DNA of 64,000 bases, from assembly GCA_025354985.1 (NCBI GenBank), contig JANXLU010000081.1:1-64000 (forward strand), given 5' to 3'. The translations under genes and the position numbers were made by a program. The stretch's first letter is position 1. Every line of letters begins with the position of its first letter. Below, piece by piece: positions 36,560-45,454 of this stretch. The stretch comes from Chloroflexota bacterium. Lineage in GTDB: Bacteria > Chloroflexota > Anaerolineae > J036 > Brachytrichaceae. The notes under the pieces were generated by a model. It was not told where the DNA came from. It saw only the letters and a list, made by a program, of their open reading frames with translations, and did not search any database.

Positions 36560-37444
36560 CTATTCCTTTACGCCGCCAACCAGCACACCCTTTACAAAGA
36601 AGCGCTGCAGGAACGGATAGATCAGAAGAATAGGAATCGTGGCAACCATGATGATGGCATATTTGATCGTCGCGGCCACGCTTTCAACATCCCCAGCGGA
36701 TGTTCCCGCCGTCATGTTTTGCGTGTCGTTGGAGATTAATATCTGGCGCAGAATAAGTTGTAGTGGATACAGATCGACATTCCGAAAGTAAATCAATGCC
36801 GAGAAGAAGGCATTCCAATGACCAACTGCATAAAACAGGGTCACCACCGCAAGCGCGGGTAGTGACAGCGGAATGATCACGTTAAACAGGATTGACCAGT
36901 CATTTGCTCCATCCATGCGCGCGGCTTCTTCCAAAGCAGGTGGAACGCCTTCAAAGGCTGTTCGCAAAATCAACAGATTGAACGTGTTGATGGCGCCTGG
37001 CAGAATGACCGCCAGCGGGTTGTCGATCATGTTCAGGGTCTTGGCCACCAACAGGAACTGCGGGATAAGACCCCCGCTAAAAAACAGCGTAAACACGATC
37101 AGCAACGATAGTGGTCGGCGCCACAGCACATTTTGCCGCGAGAGCGCATATGCCCCGAGCGTGGTCATAAACATGTTGATCGCCGTTCCCAGGATGACGT
37201 AAAAAAGCGTATTGCGATACCCGGTCAGGATAAACGGGTTGCGAAATACGGTTTCGTAGGCGGTTATCGTGAAACCAAGCGGCGCAAACAACAATCCGCG
37301 CCAGGATTGAATCCGCCCCGGGTCGCTAAACGAGGCAAAAGCCACGTATAGGATCGGATAGAGCGTGATGATGATGACACCGACCAACAACGCATAGTTG
37401 ACGACATCAAAAATAACATCGGTTCTGGTTCTTCGGATATTCAT
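36560..37444 (-). CDS. ABC importer permease (LplC/YtcP-like)
   Basis: This 294-residue CUT1-family inner-membrane permease has six membrane helices and the EAA loop EEAARMDGANDWSILFNVIIPLSLP near residue 190. It resembles the LplC/YtcP group that imports complex oligosaccharides such as rhamnogalacturonan fragments. It pairs with the LplB-type permease upstream and the lipoprotein at 38460. No ATPase gene is next to them; this class usually shares a housekeeping MsmX-type ATPase encoded elsewhere. The context suggests glucuronide or oligouronide uptake. The 83 bp to the beta-glucuronidase show no hairpin. Confidence 0.9.
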   Translation of the reverse strand: MNIRRTRTDVIFDVVNYALLVGVIIITLYPILYVAFASFSDPGRIQSWRGLLFAPLGFTITAYETVFRNPFILTGYRNTLFYVILGTAINMFMTTLGAYALSRQNVLWRRPLSLLIVFTLFFSGGLIPQFLLVAKTLNMIDNPLAVILPGAINTFNLLILRTAFEGVPPALEEAARMDGANDWSILFNVIIPLSLPALAVVTLFYAVGHWNAFFSALIYFRNVDLYPLQLILRQILISNDTQNMTAGTSAGDVESVAATIKYAIIMVATIPILLIYPFLQRFFVKGVLVGGVKE

Positions 37445-37470
37445 GATAGGTAGAAGGCCCGCGCAAATGC

Positions 37471-38400
37471 TTAGAACAAACTTGTGCCGCCCCGCCGACG
37501 GCTTAGGGCATTTGCGGTAAACAGAAATGCCAGGTTGATCAGTGAGTTAAATATGCCAACCGCTGCCGACAGACTGTAATCTCCATTTAGCACACCGTTG
37601 CGAAAGACGTATGAAGAAATAATGTCAGCTGTTTGATACACCAGCGGGTTGTAAAGCAGGATTGTCTTTTCAGAACCAATGCTGAGAATATTGCCAATAC
37701 GCAAGATAAACAGCGTCACAATCGTCGGTGCGATGCCCGGCAACGTGATGTTAAAAATCTGGCGAAATCGTCCCGCGCCATCCACTTTGGCCGCGTCATA
37801 CAGCTGTGGATCGATACTTGAAATCGACGCCAGGTAGATGATCGAACCATAGCCAAAGGTCTGCCAGATTCCGGATCCAACATAAAGCGCCCAGTAATAG
37901 TTTGGCTCTGAAAGAAACCCGATGCGGGCGTCACCCGTGCGGCCCAAAACATTGTTCACCAGACCATCACGCGCAAAAAAGTCAATCAACAACCCAACGA
38001 TCACAACTACTGAAATAAAGAACGGCATATACGAAGTGGTCTGCACCAGGCGCTTAAATCGGATACTGGTAACCTCGTTGAGCATGATGGCGAGCAATAT
38101 CGGCGCGGGAAAGCCAAATATCACATCCAGCACGCTGATGGCCAGCGTATTCCGCAGCAGGCGCCAGAAATAGATGCCGTTAAAGAACTCCTTGAAGTTA
38201 TCCCAACCAACCCAGGTGCTGCCCTCAATGCCACGCGCTGGCACAAAGTCACGAAAGGCGATTTGCGCGCCGTACATCGGGCCATAGTGAAACAGCGCGT
38301 AATACAACACGACCGGAATGAGCATCAGATAGATGCCCTTGTTGCGCTGAAAGTCCTTCCTGATTCGCGTGCCCAGGGATGGCGGCGGAGTGCGTGTCAT
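37471..38400 (-). CDS. ABC importer permease (LplB/YteP-like)
   Basis: This 309-residue protein has an N-terminal cytoplasmic stretch, six helices and an EAA loop containing YDAAKVDGAGRFRQIFNITLP. It belongs to the LplB/YteP group of CUT1 permeases. The opening FQRNKGIYLMLIPVVLYY is typical of that group. It is encoded 26 bases upstream of the second permease and is separated from the substrate-binding lipoprotein gene by a 12-bp stem hairpin, a common way to lower permease expression relative to the binding protein. Confidence 0.9.
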   Translation of the reverse strand: MTRTPPPSLGTRIRKDFQRNKGIYLMLIPVVLYYALFHYGPMYGAQIAFRDFVPARGIEGSTWVGWDNFKEFFNGIYFWRLLRNTLAISVLDVIFGFPAPILLAIMLNEVTSIRFKRLVQTTSYMPFFISVVVIVGLLIDFFARDGLVNNVLGRTGDARIGFLSEPNYYWALYVGSGIWQTFGYGSIIYLASISSIDPQLYDAAKVDGAGRFRQIFNITLPGIAPTIVTLFILRIGNILSIGSEKTILLYNPLVYQTADIISSYVFRNGVLNGDYSLSAAVGIFNSLINLAFLFTANALSRRRGGTSLF

Positions 38401-38410
38401 ATTGAAAGTT

Positions 38411-38451
38411 GAGTGTGCAGGGGTTGTGGTCCAGCCCGGCCCTGCACACTC
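38411..38451 (-). promoter_or_regulatory. Intergenic stem-loop between binding-protein and permease genes
   Basis: Perfect 12-bp arms (38411-38422 and 38440-38451) surround a 17-base loop. The stem starts 9 bases after the lipoprotein stop codon. No T run follows on the minus strand. As in the malE-malF gap, such hairpins can protect the upstream message or partly terminate, giving more binding protein than permease. This is inference from position. Confidence 0.6.
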
Positions 38452-38459
38452 ACATGCAG

Positions 38460-40124
38460 CTAGCGCTTGGTGTAGCGCTCAAGTGCGGCCTGTTGCACCT
38501 TGAGCGCATCATCCACGCCAAGCGTCTTAAGTTCGTCCTGAAATTTGTCCCAGGTTGTCATGGGCTCGGCGCCGGTAAATACCTTGGCAAAAACTTCATC
38601 AAAGCGTGTATTGATCGCGGTCATCACGCGCGAAAAATTACGGCTCTCCTCAACGGTTGGCGCCACGTTTGGCAACAAGCGCTCGTTGGACGGTTCCTTC
38701 CAAATGGCGTAAGCGGCTTTTTGGTTTGGATACTGAAAGTATTGCTCAAGATAGCGAATGTCCTGGACAAACGGACCGCTAAAGTTGCTTCGGGCGTGCT
38801 GCGCCCAGCTTTGCGCCAGCGACAGCTTGGGGCTGTTGATGATTTCATCCTTCATCTTGGGATAACCATCCGCAGTGAGGTCATATGTCACGCCTTTCAC
38901 GCCAAAGTTAAACAACAACCCGCCTTCCGTCGAGAAGGCATAGTCCAGCCACTTGACCGCTGCTTCCACGTCCTTGCAGGCCGAGGTAATGCACACACCT
39001 GGACCAGGAAGTTCGTTATCCTTCTGACCCAGAATGGGCTTGTCGCCCGCCTTCAAGGTGGGATATTGCACGCCCATTAATTCAAATTCCTTGGGCTCCT
39101 TGCCACGCATGAGCGCGGTAAAGTTCCCAATACCGCTGCCAACAAACGTGGTCCCGCTGGCGATTTTGTTGCCGGTCATTTTGGCCGCAAAAGCCGCAGA
39201 ATCCATCGCGATCAAGTCCGGGTCGATGTACCCTTCTTTGTACCAACTGGCCATCTGGGCCAAAAATTCCTTAAATTCCGGTGTGGCCGGGCCATAGCGC
39301 ACCTTTCCGCCTTCTTGCGAGAAGCCATTCACCACTCCGTAGCTTCCCACAAAGCATGGATACCCGTTGCCATTAAAACCGCCCTTCCAGCTTCCACCGC
39401 CCCATGGGTTAAAAGGGTATTCGTCGGCAACGCCGTTCTTGTTGAAATCCTTGCCCTTTAGACCCTTGAACATCTCAGTCCATTCGCTGATCGTCGTCGG
39501 CGCCTTCAAGCCATAGGTCTGCAAAATATCCTTTCGGACATATGGTCCGTAAAACGATTGCAACCCCGGATTGCCTCGAATAAACGGGAACATAAACATG
39601 TCACCGTCATCGGTGGTGGCTTGAATGCGATACTTGGGGTTGCTGTCCAATACCTTCTTCAGATTTGGCGCCCACTTATTGATGGCGTCGTTAAGTTTGA
39701 TGATGACACCATCTTTCAAGTATTTGGCCGGGCCGCCTGGAAGCGAAAACCAGTTGCCCCAATCCAGCATGTCGGGATACTTTCCGCTGGCCACGAGCAG
39801 GTTGAACTGTTCAATGGCTTGTGGATTATCCGGCACGTGTTGAAAATCAATGTGCACGCCGGACAGTTTCTCAAGCTCCATGTAGCAGGTCATTTCGCCA
39901 TAACTTTTCAGCGTCGCTGCAACGTTGCTGGTCAGCGGCGTCCAGTAGGTAAACGTCGTGCCTTTGTTGATCACTGGTACGCCACCCGCAGTGGCGGCGG
40001 GCGCTCCAGCCGGCGCTGACGTCGGCGCAGGTGGAGGCGCCGATGGGGCACAGGCCGCGAGCGCGGCAGCCCCGGCCGTCATGCCACCAATCTTGATCAA
40101 TTTTCTGCGATTAATTTTGTTCAT
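38460..40124 (-). CDS. Sugar ABC transporter substrate-binding lipoprotein (LplA/YtcQ-like)
   Basis: This 554-residue extracellular protein has a twin-arginine-like start (INRRKLIKIGG) and a lipobox LAAC with the lipid-modified Cys at residue 25, followed by a Pro/Ala linker. The long binding domain resembles the LplA/YtcQ family for large oligosaccharides. It would present a uronic-acid-containing sugar to the permease pair downstream. The ribosome site GGAGAA lies about 10 bases before the ATG. The 131-bp gap 40125-40255 upstream contains T-rich direct repeats (CTTGGTTTTT twice) but no clear promoter. Confidence 0.92.
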   Translation of the reverse strand: MNKINRRKLIKIGGMTAGAAALAACAPSAPPPAPTSAPAGAPAATAGGVPVINKGTTFTYWTPLTSNVAATLKSYGEMTCYMELEKLSGVHIDFQHVPDNPQAIEQFNLLVASGKYPDMLDWGNWFSLPGGPAKYLKDGVIIKLNDAINKWAPNLKKVLDSNPKYRIQATTDDGDMFMFPFIRGNPGLQSFYGPYVRKDILQTYGLKAPTTISEWTEMFKGLKGKDFNKNGVADEYPFNPWGGGSWKGGFNGNGYPCFVGSYGVVNGFSQEGGKVRYGPATPEFKEFLAQMASWYKEGYIDPDLIAMDSAAFAAKMTGNKIASGTTFVGSGIGNFTALMRGKEPKEFELMGVQYPTLKAGDKPILGQKDNELPGPGVCITSACKDVEAAVKWLDYAFSTEGGLLFNFGVKGVTYDLTADGYPKMKDEIINSPKLSLAQSWAQHARSNFSGPFVQDIRYLEQYFQYPNQKAAYAIWKEPSNERLLPNVAPTVEESRNFSRVMTAINTRFDEVFAKVFTGAEPMTTWDKFQDELKTLGVDDALKVQQAALERYTKR

Positions 40125-40255
40125 CTTGGAATGTTCTCCTTCTTGGTTTTTCTTGGTTTTTCCAGACTATGTCCTGGTTACCCTGTGGGTAAAGATGATT
40201 TTAGTTACGATTCATTGTTTTGGACGGCGTGAATTTCTGGTTGCTGTCGTCATCC

Positions 40256-41347
40256 TCAAACGACCTCTTCGCTCCGGCCACTGTCCGCTGCGCGATACAT
40301 GGCATCAAACATGGATTGAATGATCAGACCACGCTCAAGCGAGGTTGTTGGCGCGCGACCATCCCGAATGGCCTCGGCAAAATCCTTGATCGGCATGCCA
40401 TGCTGCTGGGACCAATCCTCGTCTCCCTCCCAGAGCAACTCGGTCACCGTGCCCTTTGACGTGGGATGGTCAAGCCACAGTTGCTTGCCCACCTTTTCCT
40501 TCATCCACAACCTCAGCGTGCCCCGGTCACCGATGATTTGCCAGGCCTCATCCGTGGCGCTGGTCGTAAACTCGCCCCGTTCGTAGGTAAATACCGCCGG
40601 TTTGCCGTTCATGGTATCAAGGCAGTCCACGAATGCCACGATGTGTGTTTCGGCATCGCTAGCCGGGTGCACAAAGGTCGGATATGCCGCAATATTGCCA
40701 AATGTTCGCGCCATCACCCGCTTGGGCTGCAAGCGCCAGCCCAAAACGCCGAACAAATAATCGGTGTCATAGTGACCCCAATTCATCAGAATGCCACCGC
40801 CATTCAGGGCCTTGTTCAATCGCCAAATCGGGGGCGGATTAAACGGTGGAACAGGTGGCGCAGCCAAAACCGCGCGCACGCGCACAACCCGCAGGTCACC
40901 CAGCATACCGGTGGCAACGAAATCCCTGACCACTCGGGCGGACGGCAGCCCATGATAGCGACAGGAGCAACTGGCGCCGATGCGACCCGGAATTGGCGAG
41001 GTGTCCCGGGCGAGAATCAGCCGGCGCACTTCCATGGCATTCATGGCAACCGGCTTCTCAGTCAGCACGTGCTTGCCGGCGGCAAATGCGCGCACCCCCA
41101 AATCAGCGCGCAAATTGGCGGGCAGCGCGAGTACCACGCCATCCAACTCCGGATTTGCAAACAAGTCGTCGGTATTGGTATAAGCATGTGTAATGCCATA
41201 CTGCGCCGCAGTGCTCTGAACCAGCTCCGGACGGACGTCACACACACCGACAATGCTCACGTGTGGCATGCCCGCTACAACCTTGAGGTGCATCTGTCCG
41301 ATCACACCCAGACCAACCAGCCCGAGTTTTATCTTTGTCACATCCAT
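40256..41347 (-). CDS. Gfo/Idh/MocA-family oxidoreductase
   Basis: This 363-residue NAD(P)-dependent oxidoreductase has the Rossmann motif LGLVGLGVIGQMH at residues 8-20 and the family signature HVLTEKPVAMNAMEVRRLI near 93-110. The C-terminal half is the typical beta-sheet substrate domain. Members oxidise or epimerise sugars and inositols. As the first gene of the uronate operon, it may process an imported glycoside or uronate derivative. A strong TTGACA and an inverted repeat lie just upstream (41348-41388). Confidence 0.88.
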   Translation of the reverse strand: MDVTKIKLGLVGLGVIGQMHLKVVAGMPHVSIVGVCDVRPELVQSTAAQYGITHAYTNTDDLFANPELDGVVLALPANLRADLGVRAFAAGKHVLTEKPVAMNAMEVRRLILARDTSPIPGRIGASCSCRYHGLPSARVVRDFVATGMLGDLRVVRVRAVLAAPPVPPFNPPPIWRLNKALNGGGILMNWGHYDTDYLFGVLGWRLQPKRVMARTFGNIAAYPTFVHPASDAETHIVAFVDCLDTMNGKPAVFTYERGEFTTSATDEAWQIIGDRGTLRLWMKEKVGKQLWLDHPTSKGTVTELLWEGDEDWSQQHGMPIKDFAEAIRDGRAPTTSLERGLIIQSMFDAMYRAADSGRSEEVV

Positions 41348-41388
41348 ATGGTACGGCTGATGCTTGGTGCTGTCAACAACAGTTTACA
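41348..41388 (-). promoter_or_regulatory. Candidate promoter and LacI-type operator of the uronate operon
   Basis: On the minus strand TTGACA (41376-41371) is followed after 17 bases by TACCAT (41353-41348). The TTGACA lies in an 18-bp near-palindrome (41371-41388, arms TGTAAAC and GTTGACA with one mismatch), the sort of site LacI-family repressors bind. The -10 abuts the ATG at 41347, so either the message is nearly leaderless or the true -10 differs. Confidence 0.35.
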
Positions 41389-41429
41389 CATTGGCAAATA
41401 ATTGCGGCCGATGCCATAGTCCTGATTAG

Positions 41430-42138
41430 ATGAGGGCTTCGCATGCAACTGCTCCGCCACGCAAAGCGATCAGCTAGGGTGCGGTGGCGCGGCAGGCAAA
41501 TGTGTCCATCGCCACGGTATTTCGCGTGCTAAACGGCCTGCCAGGGATTGCGGATGAAGTTCGGGCCCGGGTATCAGTGAACTCATTGCCGACTGCATAC
41601 TGGTGGACAACGAGTATACGCCCCGCACGATCGTCCGGCGGTTGGTTGAATTGGGTCACCAATCGTTTGTTCGATTTGATCTCGCGTATCGCGCAACCCT
41701 GCGTAGACGTGCGAATCCCCATGCCTCTGCGCTCATGGCCGCCGGCATTTCTGAAAGTCGGATCTCCGTATTGGAAATCGGTCAGCCAAACGAGAATGAA
41801 GGATTTGAAGCGTTGAACCCCATTTTGAAAAAGCGGCCCGTGCGGTTTACTGCCTGCGTTTGCCCGACTGATGCCGTGGCGTTTGGCTGCATGCGCGCGC
41901 TGACCGAGCATGGCTACCTTATCCTGAGAAGGTGTCCATCGTTGGCTATAACGACGAGCCGCTTGCAACGCTTATGTCTCCGCCGCTGTCCACCGTGCGC
42001 GTCGACGGTGACAACATGGGCCGGGTGGCCGTGCGCCGCCTCATGGAACGGGTGGCGGTGCCCAACCTTGCGCCAATCCAAATAACGCTGGCATGCCCGT
42101 TTATTGAGCGAGCATCGATGGCGGCGGCCCCGGCATAA
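41430..42138 (+). pseudogene. Decayed LacI-family transcriptional regulator
   Basis: The remnant has a LacI HTH (VARQANVSIATVFRVLNG) starting from an ATG at 41430, but a TAG interrupts it at 41475-41477, just before the helix-turn-helix. The reading frame then changes near 41567-41603: the linker and the first half of the ligand domain (roughly 100 residues) are missing, and a second frame continues with CILVDNEYTPRTIVRRLVELGHQ. A third frame takes over near 41930 with SIVGYNDEPLATLMSPPLSTV through to the end. Three frames and a large deletion exclude function. It is divergent from the uronate operon and probably once repressed it. The canonical Ser of the recognition helix is Phe here (VFRVLNG). 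Confidence 0.88.
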
Positions 42139-42154
42139 CAGCCGGGCACTAAAT

Positions 42155-43435
42155 CTACCGGCGCTCTATTTTTGCGCCCAGGCCAAGCAGCTTCTCGTCA
42201 AATTTCTCGTAGCCGCGGTCAATCTGCTGGGCATTGCTAATACGGCTCTGCCCCTCCGCACACAGCGCAGCAATCACCAGCGCTACGCCGGCGCGAATGT
42301 CCGGGCTCTGCACCGTATCCCCGCGCAAGGTGCTGCGCCCCATCACCACCGCGCGATGCGGATCGCACAATACAATGCGCGCCCCCATGCTCATCAGGCG
42401 GTCGGTGAAATATAGACGGCTCTCAAACATCTTTTCATGGATCAACACCGAGCCCTCACATTGGGTGGCGGCGACCAGTGCCAAGCTCAACGCATCCGCC
42501 GGGAAGCCGGGCCACGGCGCATCATCGATTTTGGGGATGGCACCGCCAAAATCCGGCTCCACCCGCAACACCTGGTTGGTCGAGGCCGGCACAAAAATAT
42601 CCGTGCCGCGCGCCTCCCAGCGAATGCCAAGCTTGCCCAGCATCAACCGGGTCATGGCAAAGTGCTCCGGGCTGGCCTTCTGGATCGTCACGCCATCCCC
42701 GCATAGCGCGCTCAACACGATAAAGCTGGTCACTTCGATGTTGTCCGCGCCAACCTCAAACTCGGTCCCGCCCAGTTGGGGCACGCCGTGAATGGTCAGC
42801 GTATTGCTGCCTATTCCCTCAATATGCGCGCCCATGCGCACGAGGCACCGGCATAAATCCTGCACATGCGGCTCGCCCGCCGCGTTGCGGATAACGCTGG
42901 TGCCATGAGCCCTAACTGCGGCCATGATCGCATTTTCGGTGGCGGTGACCGAGGCCTCATCCAACATCATCTCGGCGCCAATCAATTGCGCTGTGCGCAG
43001 GTGAAAGTCGCGATCCATGGATACCTCTACACCAAGGGCTTTAAACGCTAGAAAGTGGGTGTCCAGCCGTCGCCGTCCAATGACATCCCCGCCCGGGGGT
43101 GGCAGCGTGATATCTCCGCACCGTGCCAGCATCGCGCCTGCCAGCAGGATGCTGGCACGTATCTCGCGACACAGCGCAGGGTCAAGCAGACATTGATTCA
43201 CCGTCGCCGCATGCACACGAACGGTATTTTCAGCCGGCCAGGTCACCCCCGCGCCAAGCTGTTCAAGCAGCTTCAGCAGCGTCATCACATCACGTATGCG
43301 CGGCACGTTGTGTAGCGTCACGGGCTCATCCGTAAGCAGTGCGGCGGCAATCAGTGGCAGCGCGGCATTCTTGTTACCGGAAGCGCGCACCACGCCTTTT
43401 AGGCGTGCTCCGCCCTCAATTAGAAATTCAGCCAT
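42155..43435 (-). CDS. murA: UDP-N-acetylglucosamine 1-carboxyvinyltransferase with Asp at the Cys position
   Basis: This 426-residue enzyme adds enolpyruvate from PEP to UDP-GlcNAc, the first committed step of peptidoglycan synthesis. Typical motifs are SGNKNAALPLIAAALLTDEP at the N-terminus and NAIMAAVRAHGTS. The active-site loop reads PPPGGDVIGRRRLDTHF: Asp117 replaces the Cys (C115 in E. coli) that fosfomycin attacks, while the Arg of the loop is kept. Asp enzymes are known in Mycobacterium and Chlamydia and are fosfomycin-resistant, so the same is predicted here. The length is normal. Confidence 0.95.
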   Translation of the reverse strand: MAEFLIEGGARLKGVVRASGNKNAALPLIAAALLTDEPVTLHNVPRIRDVMTLLKLLEQLGAGVTWPAENTVRVHAATVNQCLLDPALCREIRASILLAGAMLARCGDITLPPPGGDVIGRRRLDTHFLAFKALGVEVSMDRDFHLRTAQLIGAEMMLDEASVTATENAIMAAVRAHGTSVIRNAAGEPHVQDLCRCLVRMGAHIEGIGSNTLTIHGVPQLGGTEFEVGADNIEVTSFIVLSALCGDGVTIQKASPEHFAMTRLMLGKLGIRWEARGTDIFVPASTNQVLRVEPDFGGAIPKIDDAPWPGFPADALSLALVAATQCEGSVLIHEKMFESRLYFTDRLMSMGARIVLCDPHRAVVMGRSTLRGDTVQSPDIRAGVALVIAALCAEGQSRISNAQQIDRGYEKFDEKLLGLGAKIERR

Positions 43436-43487
43436 GAACGGATTGTGGCGTGTTGCGGCAGCATGTTCTGGTCGCTCACCCGCCGCT

Positions 43488-44132
43488 TCAAATACTTTCC
43501 ATCAACTTCGCACGTTTGGCATTGAACTCGTCCGTACTGATCAGCCCCTTGTTGAGCGCATCGGTCAGCTCCTGCAGGGATACGGTCAATTTGTGTTGAT
43601 CCGGCGCGGTATGACCAAAGCCGGCCTCGTGCGTCCGCAGCCTTTCCTTGGCGTCCAACATCGCAATTTTAAATTTCAAGGGATCCTGAATGTTGCGCAG
43701 CATGTTCAATCCAACATCGGAACCGGTCATAATTTCCAGGTTGCCATAACCAAAAATCCGGCCAAACAAGGATTGCGTCAGTTCAATATCGTTGATTTTG
43801 TCCAGCGATGAATCGATCGTGTGCTTGGACAAAATGCCGTCGAGCTGGATAATGCGCCGATCCGTCACAATATATTGTTCGGCGCGCCAACGAATCCACG
43901 TTGGCAGAAATATGAAAACTGGGATCAATAAAGACAAAAACGGCAGCAGGCTCAGCGGCATTGCCACACCATATTGCGGCAACAACCAAAACGTCGCCAC
44001 AATGCTCGCGGCTAAAAACACAATAGCCAGCAGGATGCACAGCAAAAAAGTAGGGCGCCATACCAGCCAGTGCCTGTGTTTTGTCAACAGTATATTTTCA
44101 CCGGCGCCAAGGAGCTTCTTTGTGTAGTTCAT
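43488..44132 (-). CDS. Membrane protein with bacterial PH domain and C-terminal SHOCT
   Basis: This 214-residue protein starts with a short cytoplasmic part, then two membrane helices (residues 27-80). A YdbT/DUF304-type PH domain follows (AEQYIVTDRRIIQLDGILSK, ..INDIELTQSLFGRIFGYGNLEI). The C-terminal LQELTDALNKGLISTDEFNAKR is a SHOCT segment. Such proteins are common in bacteria, and their role is poorly known. It lies between murA and the mannonate-dehydratase-like gene with modest spacing. Confidence 0.85.
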   Translation of the reverse strand: MNYTKKLLGAGENILLTKHRHWLVWRPTFLLCILLAIVFLAASIVATFWLLPQYGVAMPLSLLPFLSLLIPVFIFLPTWIRWRAEQYIVTDRRIIQLDGILSKHTIDSSLDKINDIELTQSLFGRIFGYGNLEIMTGSDVGLNMLRNIQDPLKFKIAMLDAKERLRTHEAGFGHTAPDQHKLTVSLQELTDALNKGLISTDEFNAKRAKLMESI

Positions 44133-44194
44133 GCCTGAAAGATTTTACAACCGCATCGGATCATTCGAGTTTAGATGAGTCACATTAAGCCCTC

Positions 44195-45451
44195 TTATGG
44201 CGTCCACAGGGTGCCATCCGGCCAGCGGCTCTGAGTCCAGGTAATTGGCTTGAACTCGATGGGATAGCGTGCTGCTGCGGTTTCATCAATATCAATCCCA
44301 AGACCAGGCTGCTCGTTTGCCCACAAATAACCGTCTTTGATAATGGGTGTACCGGGAAACACGTCATAGATCCGCTCTGAAAAGTTGATCACTTCCTGAA
44401 TGCCAAAATTATGGCAGCTCAGATCCAGGTGCAAATTTGCCGCGTGTCCAACCGGTGAGGTGTCTCCAGGGCCGTGCCAGGCCGTGCGCACACCAAAGCT
44501 CTCGCACAAGGCGGCCAGCTTGCGCGCGGGCGTGATTCCACCAATTTGCGAAATGTGCACGCGCATAAAGTCAATGAGCTGGTTGATGACCAGATTGCGC
44601 CATTCCAGCGGATGGTTAAACAACTCACCCATCGCAATAGGCGTGGCGCTCGCCGCTCGCAGCAGTTTGAACCACTCCTGATCCTCCGGCGCAAACGGGT
44701 CTTCGAGAAAAAACAGGCGATACGGCTCAAGCTCCTTGGCCATCCGCACGGCGTCGATAGGCGCCAAACGCTCGTGTATGTCATGCAATAAGAAGACGTC
44801 AAACCCGATCTTGTTGCGAACATAATCAAACAAACCGGGGATCGACCGCGCATACACATCGGGGTTGTAATAGGCGCCAGGGAATCTGGTGTCCAGCCGG
44901 TCCATGGCCTTCATCCGATGGGTAGCCTGGGCTGATTTCTTTCCCGGCTGGGCATTGCCCTTGGTGATGTCTTTAACCCGTCCACCATAACCGCCCATCT
45001 GCAGTCTGACCGCCAGCGTCCCCTTGTCCAAATATTTGTGGACGTTGTCAAGCACTTCGGCGGGTTCGCGCCCGTCCGCATGGCGGTAGATCATGGCCGC
45101 CTCGCGACTCTTGCCGCCGAGCAGGTCATATACGGGCATCTTCGCGACTTTACCCTTCAAGTCCCAGAGTGCCTGATCCACTCCGCTAATCGCATTGTTG
45201 AGTACCGGGCCGTTGCGCCAATAGCTGTTGTTTTTGCACACCTGCCAGATGTCTTCAATATTGGCCGGATCGCGACCGGTCAGCAGCGGATCAAGATACT
45301 CCGCCACGGCATTTGCCACCAGTGTCGGGCGCTGCGTAAACGTGGCGCAGCCGATACCATAGAGCCCGGGTTGATCGGTCTCCACTTTTACAATCACAAG
45401 TGCAATACCATCGGGTGCGGTGAGAATGGGGCGAATTTTTGTAATCTTCAT
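44195..45451 (-). CDS. Mannonate dehydratase-like enolase-superfamily enzyme (ManD/RspA)
   Basis: This 418-residue member of the enolase superfamily resembles the ManD/RspA group. Metal ligands are Asp224 and His226 (LLHDIHERLAP), Glu250 (LFFLEDPFAPED) and Glu276 (PIAMGELFNHP), and HGPGDTSPVGHAANLHLD follows. ManD members dehydrate D-mannonate to 2-keto-3-deoxygluconate, the step after UxaC and the fructuronate-reductase SDR; some RspA-type relatives have low activity. This fits the uronate route, but the gene is about 2 kb from the operon, 3 bases downstream of miaA. KdgK and Eda are not in the window. Confidence 0.85.
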   Translation of the reverse strand: MKITKIRPILTAPDGIALVIVKVETDQPGLYGIGCATFTQRPTLVANAVAEYLDPLLTGRDPANIEDIWQVCKNNSYWRNGPVLNNAISGVDQALWDLKGKVAKMPVYDLLGGKSREAAMIYRHADGREPAEVLDNVHKYLDKGTLAVRLQMGGYGGRVKDITKGNAQPGKKSAQATHRMKAMDRLDTRFPGAYYNPDVYARSIPGLFDYVRNKIGFDVFLLHDIHERLAPIDAVRMAKELEPYRLFFLEDPFAPEDQEWFKLLRAASATPIAMGELFNHPLEWRNLVINQLIDFMRVHISQIGGITPARKLAALCESFGVRTAWHGPGDTSPVGHAANLHLDLSCHNFGIQEVINFSERIYDVFPGTPIIKDGYLWANEQPGLGIDIDETAAARYPIEFKPITWTQSRWPDGTLWTP

Positions 45452-45454
45452 GGG

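Noticed and set aside
40466-41401. Plus-strand frame of 311 codons
   Set aside because: It is antisense to the Gfo/Idh/MocA gene, is rich in His and Gln, and has no family pattern.
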